A stretch of DNA of 64,000 nucleotides from assembly GCA_015067005.1 (NCBI GenBank), contig SVNH01000002.1, forward strand, positions 1 to 64,000, read 5' to 3'. The stretch is from Ruminococcus flavefaciens. Lineage in GTDB: Bacteria; Bacillota; Clostridia; Oscillospirales; Ruminococcaceae. How positions within the stretch are numbered: the stretch's first letter is position 1; every line of letters begins with the position of its first letter. The notes beneath the pieces were generated by a model, which ran no database searches, was not told where the DNA came from, and saw only the letters and a list, made by a program, of their open reading frames with translations. Both the position numbers and the translations under genes were made by a program. This document shows, piece after piece, positions 29,153 through 37,120 of the stretch.

Positions 29153-30439
29153 TTATCTGTCAGGCATTCGCAGATCTCTCTTCAGCTCTGCCTTCTTAAC
29201 GTACATATTCTCCTCAGCTTCAGCGAGCACATTTTCATAGGAATAGCTTCCCTTTCCGAACGAGCATCCGTATGAGAGCGCACACTTTATACTGTCTTCT
29301 TTTCTGCTGAGTATGTAAGGCGATTCCATATCGAGCCTGTCCATTATCTTATCGAGCCTTCTGAACGTGCAGTTCGTGAACACTACGAGGAATTCATCTC
29401 CGCCCATACGGAAGCAGTAATCGCCTTCCCCGAGAAATCTCCTGATATATTCCGCTGCTGCCTTTATAACATAGTCGCCGCGCTCATGACCGAGGGTATC
29501 GTTCATGAGTTTAAGGTTGTTGACATCGAAGTAGATAACGCCTATCGACCGGCAGCTGCGGAAATTCTCTTCCATAGTGTGATAGAAGCGCTTGTTGAAA
29601 TGCTGCGTCATACCATCGTGATTAGCGTCATAAATAGCCTGAGAGAGGTGCTGAGCGCCGCTGTTCATGTCCACGAATATCTTCTGGAACGCCTCACCGA
29701 GCCTTCCGACCTCATCGCGCCTGTTCGTATTGAACACAGCAGCCGAACTTTTCTGATCATCGGCACTGTCGTCGCCGGAGAGGAACAGTGCATAGTCCGC
29801 CATTTTCCTGATAGGACGCAGTACCTTACTGTTCAGGAACACCACAAATATCAGCAGGAGCAATATGCTCATCACGAACATCGCTGCAAAAGCCGCCACA
29901 AGCAGCCGGAAGTATCTCAACTCATACGGCTTATTGAGCTCCACTATTATGTAGCCGCAAAGGCTGTCATCGACCGTTCTGACAGGACGGTAGACAGTGT
30001 ATGAGCTTATACCCTTATCAACGATAGAATTTCTGCCGTTGATGAGCTCTGCTTTTATCGAAGAAGTATAATCATCGTATTCGAGCCGTGTTCCGAGCGC
30101 AGTTCCTTCCGAATCGTAAATGTAGCTTCCGCCCGAGTTATTGAAGTTTACGAATGAGATCCTCTTGACAGCATCAGCGTTTCCAGCCTTATAGTCCTTG
30201 AACTTACCCTGAACGCTGAAATAATAGTCTGAAAGGTCTCTTGTAAGGAATATCTCCTTAGCCTTGTCAGCATCAATGACAGTTTCGGCGTAATCGAGCG
30301 CTGAATCCGCAACGGATTCGCGGTATTTGTTGCCTGTATAGCGGACGCAGGTATACGACACAGCAAAGCTTACGAAAACAAAAAGAGTCAGTATCACCGC
30401 CGCGCAGATCACGATACTTTTTCTTATAGAACCAGACAT
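29153..30439 (-). CDS. Membrane-bound diguanylate cyclase (GGDEF)
   Basis: The 428-residue protein has an N-terminal membrane helix (about 8-30), an extracytoplasmic sensing domain, a second helix (about 180-205), a HAMP region and a GGDEF domain. The intact motif RMGGDEF lies near residue 345, with YFDVNNLKLMNDTLGHERGD typical of active cyclases. It should make cyclic di-GMP from two GTP. The RxxD inhibitory site is not present: the arginine position is Gly. It is the first gene of the three-gene operon and starts behind a SigA promoter at 30522-30550. Confidence 0.9.
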   Translation of the reverse strand: MSGSIRKSIVICAAVILTLFVFVSFAVSYTCVRYTGNKYRESVADSALDYAETVIDADKAKEIFLTRDLSDYYFSVQGKFKDYKAGNADAVKRISFVNFNNSGGSYIYDSEGTALGTRLEYDDYTSSIKAELINGRNSIVDKGISSYTVYRPVRTVDDSLCGYIIVELNKPYELRYFRLLVAAFAAMFVMSILLLLIFVVFLNSKVLRPIRKMADYALFLSGDDSADDQKSSAAVFNTNRRDEVGRLGEAFQKIFVDMNSGAQHLSQAIYDANHDGMTQHFNKRFYHTMEENFRSCRSIGVIYFDVNNLKLMNDTLGHERGDYVIKAAAEYIRRFLGEGDYCFRMGGDEFLVVFTNCTFRRLDKIMDRLDMESPYILSRKEDSIKCALSYGCSFGKGSYSYENVLAEAEENMYVKKAELKRDLRMPDR

Positions 30440-30521
30440 TTTTCCACCCTAATCATAAAAAGTCTATCCGATAACATATCGTAAAACTGTTATCTTAAAA
30501 ACATTACATATATACAGTATA

Positions 30522-30550
30522 ATTTTACACCCAAATGCTCAGTTTGTCAA
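30522..30550 (-). promoter_or_regulatory. Promoter of the GGDEF-sensor-lipoprotein operon
   Basis: On the minus strand TTGACA (30550-30545), 17 nt, TAAAAT (30527-30522), about 80 nt ahead of the start. The remainder of the 370-base gap to 30810 holds only the divergent SulP promoter. Confidence 0.7.
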
Positions 30551-30729
30551 CATAAAACGGGCATATACCGGATTTGTTTACAGAAATGTAATATTTTAAT
30601 AATATAGCGCAGAAATATTACAGATAGTAAATATTTTGGATAAAGAATTACGTTTTAATGCCGTATATTCAAGAATTTCCGCCTCTTGATGCATTATTAT
30701 GGATAAACTGACAAAATTCGCTCAATCGC

Positions 30730-30758
30730 TTGAAATCGTCAGTATATAGTAGTATAAT
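30730..30758 (+). promoter_or_regulatory. Promoter of the SulP transporter gene
   Basis: TTGAAA (30730-30735), 17 nt, TATAAT (30753-30758), 52 nt before the ATG at 30810. Confidence 0.75.
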
Positions 30759-30809
30759 GTTAATCGTGTGTTCGCTCAGGCGAAATTTTTATCAGAATGG
30801 GGAATATAA

Positions 30810-32501
30810 ATGTCTCAGAAAACTGCTAAACCCAGTGAGGAAAAACTCAAACCGAAACTTTTATCCGTAATGAAGAACTACTCAAAAGAGCAGTTCGCTA
30901 AGGATGTCGTTGCCGGAATAGTCGTTGCTATCATCGCTATACCGCTCTCGATAGCACTTGCTCTCGCATCCGGCGTAGGTCCTGAACAAGGTCTTTATAC
31001 CGCTATCGTAGCCGGTTTCTTTGTCGCTCTTCTCGGCGGAAGCCGTGTGCAGATCGCAGGTCCGACCGCTGCATTTGCTACTATCGTAGCCGGTATCGTG
31101 GCTTCCGAGCAAATGGACGGTCTTATAATTTCGACTGTCATCGCCGGAATCCTCATGATAATAATGGGATTCTGCCGCTTCGGCGCACTTATCAAGTACA
31201 TACCAAATACTATCACCTCCGGATTCACATTCGGTATCGCGCTCACTATCATCATCGGTCAGCTCAAGGACTTCTTCGGACTTACTTTCGAGAACTCCCC
31301 TATCGAGACCGTTGACAAGCTCAAAGAGATCTTCCGCTGCTTCGATTCACTCAACGGCTGGGCACTCCTCATCGGCTGTGTCTCGCTCGCTATACTCATA
31401 CTGTGGCCGAAAAAACTCGACAAGATACCGGCTTCACTAATCGCAGTCATTATCTGCTCGCTCATCGTGAAATTCAGCGATATAAACGTTAATACTATCG
31501 GCGACCTTTACTCTATCTCATCAGCACCTCCGAAATTCACGGTGCCGGAGGTCACATTCAGCAGAGTTAAGAATCTCATGCCGAATGCTGTTACCATTGC
31601 AGTTCTTGCAGCTGTTGAATCTCTCCTTTCATGTGTCGTTTCAGACGGTATGATCGGTTCAAAGCACCGTTCCAACATGGAGCTCATCGCTCAGGGTACA
31701 GCTAACATCGGTTCTGCATTCTTCGGCGGTATCCCGGCAACAGGTGCTATCGCGCGTACTGCTGCAAACGTCAAGAACGGCGGACGTACTCCTATATCCG
31801 GAATCGTCCACTCAATCGTGGTGCTGCTCATACTCGTATCGCTCATGCCTTACGCTAAGCTGATACCTATGCCGACTATCGCTGCGATCCTCTTCATTGT
31901 CGCTTACAATATGTGCGGCTGGAAGAACATCCTCAATACTTGCAGAAGTGCTCCTAAGAGCGACATCATCGTGCTTTTCGTAACACTGATATTCACAGTT
32001 GTATTTGATCTCGTAGTTGCCATCGGCGTCGGACTTGTGCTCGCTTCTCTCCTCTTCATGAAGCGTATGGCTGACGTTACCGAGGCTCACAACTGGATAG
32101 ACGTTACCGACGATGAGGATACCGATCCGGATAACATCTCACTCAAGAAAATTCCGGATAACACCAGAGTTTACGAGATAAACGGACCTATGTTCTTTGC
32201 TGCCTCAGATAAGTTCGGATACGTCCTCGATGATAAGAAGTTCCACATACTCATCATCCGTATGAGAAACGTTCCTGCGATCGACTCAACTGGCGTTGAG
32301 GAACTCAAGAATATCGTAAAGCGCTGTGAAAAGCGCGATATAAAGGTGATATTCTCGCACGTCAACGAACAGCCTATGCGCGCTATGACTAAGGCGGGAT
32401 TCACAGAAAGAGTCGGCAAGGATAACTTCTGCGACCACATAGATACCGCTCTCTTACGTGCAGAAGCACTCGAAAGCAGTATCGCCGCAGCTAAAAACTG
32501 A
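30810..32501 (+). CDS. SulP/SLC26 family anion transporter with STAS domain
   Basis: This 563-residue protein has 10 or more hydrophobic segments in the SLC26 fold and the signature region GLYTAIVAGFFVALLGGSRVQIAGPTAAFATIV. A cytoplasmic STAS domain starts near residue 440 (VYEINGPMFFAASDKF, IIRMRNVPAIDSTGVEEL). Members carry sulfate, bicarbonate or other anions, usually by proton or sodium coupling. The substrate cannot be told from sequence alone, and no sulfate-assimilation genes are nearby. It stands alone between its own promoter and terminator. Confidence 0.93.
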   Translation: MSQKTAKPSEEKLKPKLLSVMKNYSKEQFAKDVVAGIVVAIIAIPLSIALALASGVGPEQGLYTAIVAGFFVALLGGSRVQIAGPTAAFATIVAGIVASEQMDGLIISTVIAGILMIIMGFCRFGALIKYIPNTITSGFTFGIALTIIIGQLKDFFGLTFENSPIETVDKLKEIFRCFDSLNGWALLIGCVSLAILILWPKKLDKIPASLIAVIICSLIVKFSDINVNTIGDLYSISSAPPKFTVPEVTFSRVKNLMPNAVTIAVLAAVESLLSCVVSDGMIGSKHRSNMELIAQGTANIGSAFFGGIPATGAIARTAANVKNGGRTPISGIVHSIVVLLILVSLMPYAKLIPMPTIAAILFIVAYNMCGWKNILNTCRSAPKSDIIVLFVTLIFTVVFDLVVAIGVGLVLASLLFMKRMADVTEAHNWIDVTDDEDTDPDNISLKKIPDNTRVYEINGPMFFAASDKFGYVLDDKKFHILIIRMRNVPAIDSTGVEELKNIVKRCEKRDIKVIFSHVNEQPMRAMTKAGFTERVGKDNFCDHIDTALLRAEALESSIAAAKN

Positions 32502-32516
32502 TACGTGATTTGTCAC

Positions 32517-32560
32517 TACCGCACAAACTTTTAACATAAAATTTGTGCGGTATTTTTTTA
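32517..32560 (+). terminator. Terminator of the SulP gene
   Basis: An 11-bp perfect stem, taccgcacaaa (32517-32527) with tttgtgcggta (32542-32552), is followed by a run of seven T. Confidence 0.85.
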
Positions 32561-32578
32561 CATTTTTTCGTCGTTCTA

Positions 32579-32607
32579 TTGAAGGACTTGACGAAATATG
32601 GTATAAT
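32579..32607 (+). promoter_or_regulatory. Promoter of the zinc-ribbon/PASTA gene
   Basis: TTGAAG (32579-32584), 17 nt, TATAAT (32602-32607). A second TTGACG lies too close to the -10 to be used. Confidence 0.65.
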
Positions 32608-32674
32608 TAAATAGTGTTACCATGCCTGATAACAGGCAGACCACAAGCAGCATTTTTTAAGGAGAGATATTGAT

Positions 32675-33841
32675 ATGAAATGTCCGAAATGCGGCAGTGA
32701 ACTCCTGCCGGAATCAAATTTCTGTACCAACTGCGGAACTACGATAGAACAGGCTCAGCCGCCTCAGCAGTTCAACGGTGCTTTGCCTCCGAACGGCAAT
32801 CCTGATTACAACGGTAATTTCCAGCCGAATATGAACCAGCAGAATTACCAGTACGGCGCTCCTGACCAGAAGCCGCCCAAGAAATCGAATAACAGCCTTA
32901 TGGTAGTAATAGCAGTCCTGAGCCTTATCATCGCGGCAACTGCTGTAATATTGCTGATATGGTTCATGAAATCGGATAAGGACGATTCCTCTTCTGATAA
33001 GTCATCGTCAGCTCCGACAAGCACTGCGGCTGTATCAAAAACTGCTGAATCGACCGATGAAGTAACTACTTCAGCTCCCGAAACGCTCCCGGAAACCACT
33101 CAGCCAGCTACTGAACCTGAAACTCAGACCGATGCTCCGACAGAACCTGCCCCCGCTGATACCGGAAGTCAAGTACCTGATGTTGTAGGTCTTTCTTCTG
33201 AGGACGCTATGAGAAAGCTGACAGATGCCGGCTTTGATTTCGAGATAAATCTCACACCAAGCGATTCTGTCGAGGCGAATTACGTTATCAGTCAGTCGCC
33301 TCTTGCAAATAAGACTGTTGATCCGGGCACAAAGATAATGGTATATGTTTCAAATACAGCTCAGAGCAGTCAGGGATCAAACAACTACGTTACCTCGCTC
33401 TACTGCTGTGCAAGCGAATTCGCTACACTCAGACAGTACGCTTCGAGAAATGCCGCTGCACTTGCAAGAATACCTTCACGCGGCGAAGTACAGTACATCT
33501 CTTCATACGGCGAATTCTACTATGTATGCTATAACGGTCAGTACGGCTACGTTCTCGGTGAGTTCTTCGCTACCTCGCCGAATGCTCCGCTCAACACAAG
33601 CAGCGGTGTGGCTTCTTCAACTACACTTTACTGCCGCGCAAGCATTTCCGCTACTCTGAGAAACGGTCCATCCAGAAACAACGCTTCTCTCGCACAGATA
33701 CCTTCACGAAGCGCTGTTACCTACGTAAGCGATGCTTCAGCCGAGTTCTACTATGTCTGCTATAACGGCACATACGGCTATGTATTGAAGGATTACTTCT
33801 CCACTGATGCAAATGCTCCTATGAATTACGGCACATATTAA
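32675..33841 (+). CDS. Zinc-ribbon, single-pass membrane protein with PASTA and two SH3-like domains
   Basis: Order over 388 residues: a cytoplasmic four-cysteine zinc ribbon (CPKCGSE...CTNCGT, residues 3-23), a Pro/Gln/Asn-rich stretch, one membrane helix (about 74-97), a Thr/Glu/Pro-rich linker, one PASTA domain (about 168-230, VPDVVGLSSEDAMRKLTDAG) and two tandem SH3-type repeats of about 70 residues, each containing FYYVCYNGxYGYVL. PASTA and bacterial SH3 domains bind cell-wall peptidoglycan fragments, so I infer an envelope sensor or wall-binding protein. No kinase domain is attached, unlike PrkC. An SD, AAGGAGAG, precedes the ATG. Confidence 0.8.
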   Translation: MKCPKCGSELLPESNFCTNCGTTIEQAQPPQQFNGALPPNGNPDYNGNFQPNMNQQNYQYGAPDQKPPKKSNNSLMVVIAVLSLIIAATAVILLIWFMKSDKDDSSSDKSSSAPTSTAAVSKTAESTDEVTTSAPETLPETTQPATEPETQTDAPTEPAPADTGSQVPDVVGLSSEDAMRKLTDAGFDFEINLTPSDSVEANYVISQSPLANKTVDPGTKIMVYVSNTAQSSQGSNNYVTSLYCCASEFATLRQYASRNAAALARIPSRGEVQYISSYGEFYYVCYNGQYGYVLGEFFATSPNAPLNTSSGVASSTTLYCRASISATLRNGPSRNNASLAQIPSRSAVTYVSDASAEFYYVCYNGTYGYVLKDYFSTDANAPMNYGTY

Positions 33842-33857
33842 GTACATATTAAAAATA

Positions 33858-33879
33858 GGACGTTCCTCCGGGAACGTCC
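33858..33879 (+). repeat. Left copy of a duplicated terminator hairpin
   Basis: The 22-bp palindrome built on ggacgttcc/ggaacgtcc lies 17 nt after the preceding stop codon. It is repeated exactly at 34034-34055, on the other side of the 153-bp miniature element. This copy has lost the T-run, which follows the right copy. Confidence 0.75.
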
Positions 33880-34032
33880 GCAGCTTGTCGAAAAAGTCGA
33901 ATTATACATAAAAAGCAGCATGGGCGGCGGAACGCCGCCCCTACATTTTGCCAAAATACCGTTGTTTCTTGTAGGGGCGACGTTCCGTCGCCCGCTGATA
34001 ACAGAATCGAAATGTGGTTTATTGACAGACTG
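33880..34032 (+). mobile_element. 153-bp miniature inverted-repeat element, copy 1
   Basis: It begins gcagcttgtcgaaaaagtc and ends attgacagactg. The ends match as imperfect inverted repeats: CAGCTTGTCGAAAAA against CAGTCTGTCAATAAA, 11 of 15. Inside are two GC-rich hairpins, one around gggcggcggaacgccgccc and one around ggcgacgttccgtcgcc, joined by ccctac...gtaggg. There is no ORF, so it must depend on a transposase elsewhere. Another copy at 51194-51346 differs at about three positions. The flanks are exact duplications of the local terminator hairpin. Confidence 0.75.
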
Positions 34033-34033
34033 A

Positions 34034-34059
34034 GGACGTTCCTCCGGGAACGTCCTTTT
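34034..34059 (+). terminator. Right copy of the duplicated hairpin, functional terminator
   Basis: The palindrome identical to 33858-33879 is here followed by tttta. It was probably the original terminator of the zinc-ribbon/PASTA gene, now separated from it by the inserted element. Confidence 0.7.
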
Positions 34060-34075
34060 AAACTGCAAAACTTCA

Positions 34076-34165
34076 GTTTCAACAAAAAAATGCGGACGAC
34101 CAAAGGTCGTCCCTACAATAGTAAACGTAAAATAGCAAAAAAGTAGGGGCGAGTTGCGCTCGCCC
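34076..34165 (-). repeat. Interspersed palindromic repeat, family 2, inverted copy
   Basis: Reverse-complement match to 16691-16772, from gtttcaac through the hairpin gacgaccaaaggtcgtc to gtagggg. It ends in a different hairpin (ggcgagttgcgctcgcc). The 33842-34209 gap is entirely made of such repeats and carries no gene. Confidence 0.7.
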
Positions 34166-34209
34166 GTGTATTATTCTACATAGTATCTGCCTTTTTGCAT
34201 AGTTCTGAA

Positions 34210-34680
34210 TTATTCGATAGTAACCTTTTTCATTACCTGTGGTGTAGTTGGCTTATCGTTATAGTCGGTAGCAGTTTCAGCTATCTCGTCAACGACTTCA
34301 ATACCCTCGATGACCTTGCCGAAAGCAGCGTAGTTGCCGTCAAGGTGCGGAGCATCCTCGTGCATGATGAAGAACTGTGAACCGGCGGAATCAGGCATCA
34401 TTGAACGCGCCATTGAGAGTACGCCTCTTGTGTGCTTGAGGTCGTTCTTAACGCCGTTTGCAGCGAACTCGCCCTTTATCTGCCAGCCCGGACCGCCTGT
34501 GCCGTTGCCCTTAGGACAGCCGCCCTGTATCATAAAGCCGGGTATAACTCTGTGAAAAGTAAGACCGTCATAGAATCCGCTCTTTACAAGCTTCTCAAAG
34601 TTCTCGCATGAGATCGGAGCGATCTCGGGATAAAGCTCGATCTTGATCTTCTTTCCGTTTGCCATTTCGATTACAACCAT
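34210..34680 (-). CDS. Cyclophilin-type peptidyl-prolyl cis-trans isomerase
   Basis: This 156-residue single-domain cyclophilin catalyses prolyl isomerisation during protein folding. The family core is complete: [13 protein letters not shown] (catalytic Arg), [30 protein letters not shown] and [14 protein letters not shown]. There is no signal peptide, so it is cytoplasmic. It is 14 nt downstream of the unknown repeat protein gene and shares its promoter. It ends in repeat-rich DNA without its own obvious terminator. Confidence 0.95.
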   Translation of the reverse strand: MVVIEMANGKKIKIELYPEIAPISCENFEKLVKSGFYDGLTFHRVIPGFMIQGGCPKGNGTGGPGWQIKGEFAANGVKNDLKHTRGVLSMARSMMPDSAGSQFFIMHEDAPHLDGNYAAFGKVIEGIEVVDEIAETATDYNDKPTTPQVMKKVTIE

Positions 34681-34694
34681 TTAAGTTTCCTCCG

Positions 34695-35282
34695 TTAATT
34701 GATTTTGATATGTATTTCAGACGGAGCAGTTTCAGGCTGTCCGCCGTCTTGCCTTTTGACCTTCTTTGCAGCGGTCGGAGCTTCCTCAGGATGTTCCTTG
34801 TAATACTTTTCAAGCGGATTTAAGTCCTCCTGTGTCGCAGCCTGTGTATCGTCCTCTGCTGCCGGAGTGGTATGCTCCTCAACGCCGACAACTCTTCCGA
34901 GGATGTCGGTAACGTATTCTGTATAGTTCTCCTTTTCGTGACCTACTGTACCCTCAACTCTTCCGAGAATATCGGTAATATACTCAACAGGCGGATCGGT
35001 TTCCGTCGGAGCAGTCTGAGTCTGCGGAACTGTTTCGAGAACTCTTCCGAGGATGTCGGTGACATATTCGACCTGAGGTACATCTTCCTGTTCCAGATCA
35101 TATGTCACAGTCTGGCTTTTCGTACCGGTCGTGACGCTTACATCTGCGGTATAATTGTTATTTCCGCCGCTGTTCTTTGTGTTGGACTTATGTATACTTT
35201 CCGCACACGATTTTCCTGCAAGCATTACCAGAACAGCTGATATGAATGCAAGCACGATAGCGATAGACTTCCTGTTATCCAT
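34695..35282 (-). CDS. Exported or membrane-anchored protein with three YVTDILGRV repeats, unknown function
   Basis: The 195-residue protein has an N-terminal hydrophobic helix (about 6-22) that could be an uncleaved anchor; an Ala-Gly-Lys-Ser-Cys stretch follows but is a poor lipobox. An acidic, low-complexity region carries three near-identical 11-residue motifs: VEYVTDILGRV (71-81), VEYITDILGRV (99-109) and TEYVTDILGRV (121-131). They are spaced 28 and 22 residues apart by Thr/Glu/Pro-rich linkers. The C-terminus is charged. I do not recognise the family. It is co-transcribed with cyclophilin from a strong promoter (35317-35345). Confidence 0.7.
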   Translation of the reverse strand: MDNRKSIAIVLAFISAVLVMLAGKSCAESIHKSNTKNSGGNNNYTADVSVTTGTKSQTVTYDLEQEDVPQVEYVTDILGRVLETVPQTQTAPTETDPPVEYITDILGRVEGTVGHEKENYTEYVTDILGRVVGVEEHTTPAAEDDTQAATQEDLNPLEKYYKEHPEEAPTAAKKVKRQDGGQPETAPSEIHIKIN

Positions 35283-35316
35283 ATTATTCCCTCATTCCGC
35301 TTCAAGAGTTACATTC

Positions 35317-35345
35317 ATTATACTTCTTTTTCGCGGCAATGTCAA
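35317..35345 (-). promoter_or_regulatory. Promoter of the repeat protein - cyclophilin operon
   Basis: On the minus strand TTGACA (35345-35340), 17 nt, TATAAT (35322-35317), about 35 nt before the start codon. It is close to and divergent from the gltX promoter. Confidence 0.85.
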
Positions 35346-35382
35346 CCCGTCATATTCATACGCTCAGCGTATAGGCAAAATA

Positions 35383-35411
35383 TTGACAAAGCAGCTGCGT
35401 TGTGTTATAAT
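35383..35411 (+). promoter_or_regulatory. Consensus promoter of gltX
   Basis: TTGACA (35383-35388), 17 nt, TATAAT (35406-35411), a perfect consensus 36 nt before the start. Confidence 0.88.
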
Positions 35412-35446
35412 GAAATGTAATACTTTGATCTAAAAGGTGTGTGTTT

Positions 35447-37087
35447 ATGGACTACAACAGACTTGCAGAAATACTCTTCCCGGATGTTACCGAATCTCCG
35501 GACGATATGGAAAAACGATTCCCGCAGAGAGACCTCCCCGAAGGTGCCTGCGTTACACGTATCGGTCCGAGCCCGACAGGATTCGTTCATCTCGGCAATT
35601 TATATAATGCCCTTATCGGCGAAAGGATCGCTCACCAGTCCGGCGGCGTATTCTATCTCCGTATCGAGGATACCGACAATAAGCGTGAGGTCGAGGGCGC
35701 TGTCGAGACAGTCATCAACGCTATGAATTATTTCGGCGTTCACTTCGATGAGGGTGCTGTTACCGACGGCGATAACGGCGCTTACGGTCCTTACCGTCAG
35801 AGACAGCGCAAGGACATCTATCATGTATTCGCAAAGCATCTCGTTCAGCGCGGTCTGGCTTACCCTTGCTTCATGACTGCCGAAGAGATCGACGCTATCC
35901 GCGAACAGCAGACCGCTGCCAAGGAGACCCCCGGTATCTACGGCAAATATGCCAAGTACCGCGACCTTCCGATCGAGGACGTTCAGAAATTCATCGAAGA
36001 AGGCAAGGAATGGGTGCTCCGTTTCAGAGGAACTGAGACCGATGAATACATCTCCGTAAACGACGCTATCCGCGGAAAGGTTGAAATGCCACGCAACAAC
36101 ATGGACTTCGTTCTCCTGAAAAGTGACGGTATCCCGACCTACCACTTCGCTCACGTTATCGACGATCATCTCATGCGCTCAACTCACGTTATCCGCGGCG
36201 AAGAGTGGCTCTCCTCCCTCCCGATGCACGTTGAACTCTTTAACGTCCTCGGCTGGAAACAGCCTATCTACTGCCATACCGCTACCCTCATGAAGATAGA
36301 CGAGGAGACCGGCGGCAAGCGCAAGCTCTCAAAGAGAAAGGATCCTGAGCTCGCTCTCTCCTACTATCAGCAGGAAGGCATCAGTCCGGACGCTATCTGG
36401 GAGTTCCTCCTCACTATCCTCAACTCAAACTACGAGGAATGGCGTCTTGCGGATCAGGATGCTGATTACAGGGATTTCCCTTACTCGCTCTCGAAAATGT
36501 CCATTTCAGGTGCTCTCGTTGACCTCGATAAACTCAGGGACATCTCCAAGAACGTTATAGGAAGGATGTCCGCTGAAAAAATACGTGATTCATGGCTCGC
36601 ATGGTGCGATGAGTACAATAAGGACTTCGCTGCACTTATCAGAAAGTATCCGGAGCGTACACTTGCCGCCCTCAATGTCGGCAGAAACGCTGCAAAGCCG
36701 CGTAAGGACCTCGAAACATGGAAACAGTCCTGCGATTTCATGAGCTTCTACTACGATGAGACCTTCAAGGTATGCGATGAAATGCCGGCTGAATGCGACG
36801 AGGCTACAAGAAAGCTGTTCTTCGCCAAGTACCTCGAAACCTATGACCACAATGACGAGCAGTCTGTATGGTTCGACAAGGTAAAGGCTATCACTGAGGA
36901 ACTCGGATTTGCCGTAAAGCCAAAGGACTTCAAGAAGAATCCCGACCAGTACAAGGGCAGCATCGTACATATTACAAATATGCTCCGTATCGCTCTCACA
37001 GGTCATGCAAATGCTCCTGATATTCACGAGGTCAGCCACGTTCTCGGCAGGGACATCGTTATCGCACGTCTCGAAAAATGGGCTTGA
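35447..37087 (+). CDS. gltX: Glutamyl-tRNA synthetase
   Basis: This 546-residue class I synthetase attaches glutamate to tRNA-Glu (and possibly tRNA-Gln). The catalytic domain shows RIGPSPTGFVHLGNLYNAL (HIGH-type motif), the GluRS-specific LRIEDTDNKREVEGA, and KLSKRKD (KMSKS-type) near residue 293. It is some 50 residues longer than typical bacterial GltX, mostly in the C-terminal anticodon-binding part. I chose ATG 35447 over the upstream GTG because of its spacing to AAAAGG. It is followed 33 nt later by the MetRS-like gene, so the two form an operon. Confidence 0.93.
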   Translation: MDYNRLAEILFPDVTESPDDMEKRFPQRDLPEGACVTRIGPSPTGFVHLGNLYNALIGERIAHQSGGVFYLRIEDTDNKREVEGAVETVINAMNYFGVHFDEGAVTDGDNGAYGPYRQRQRKDIYHVFAKHLVQRGLAYPCFMTAEEIDAIREQQTAAKETPGIYGKYAKYRDLPIEDVQKFIEEGKEWVLRFRGTETDEYISVNDAIRGKVEMPRNNMDFVLLKSDGIPTYHFAHVIDDHLMRSTHVIRGEEWLSSLPMHVELFNVLGWKQPIYCHTATLMKIDEETGGKRKLSKRKDPELALSYYQQEGISPDAIWEFLLTILNSNYEEWRLADQDADYRDFPYSLSKMSISGALVDLDKLRDISKNVIGRMSAEKIRDSWLAWCDEYNKDFAALIRKYPERTLAALNVGRNAAKPRKDLETWKQSCDFMSFYYDETFKVCDEMPAECDEATRKLFFAKYLETYDHNDEQSVWFDKVKAITEELGFAVKPKDFKKNPDQYKGSIVHITNMLRIALTGHANAPDIHEVSHVLGRDIVIARLEKWA

Positions 37088-37120
37088 TAAAGCTAAATCA
37101 ACATTAAAGAAGGTTATATA

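Noticed and set aside
30810..32501. Naming the SulP protein a sulfate permease
   Set aside because: SLC26/SulP members carry several anions and no sulfur-assimilation genes are nearby, so the substrate was left open.
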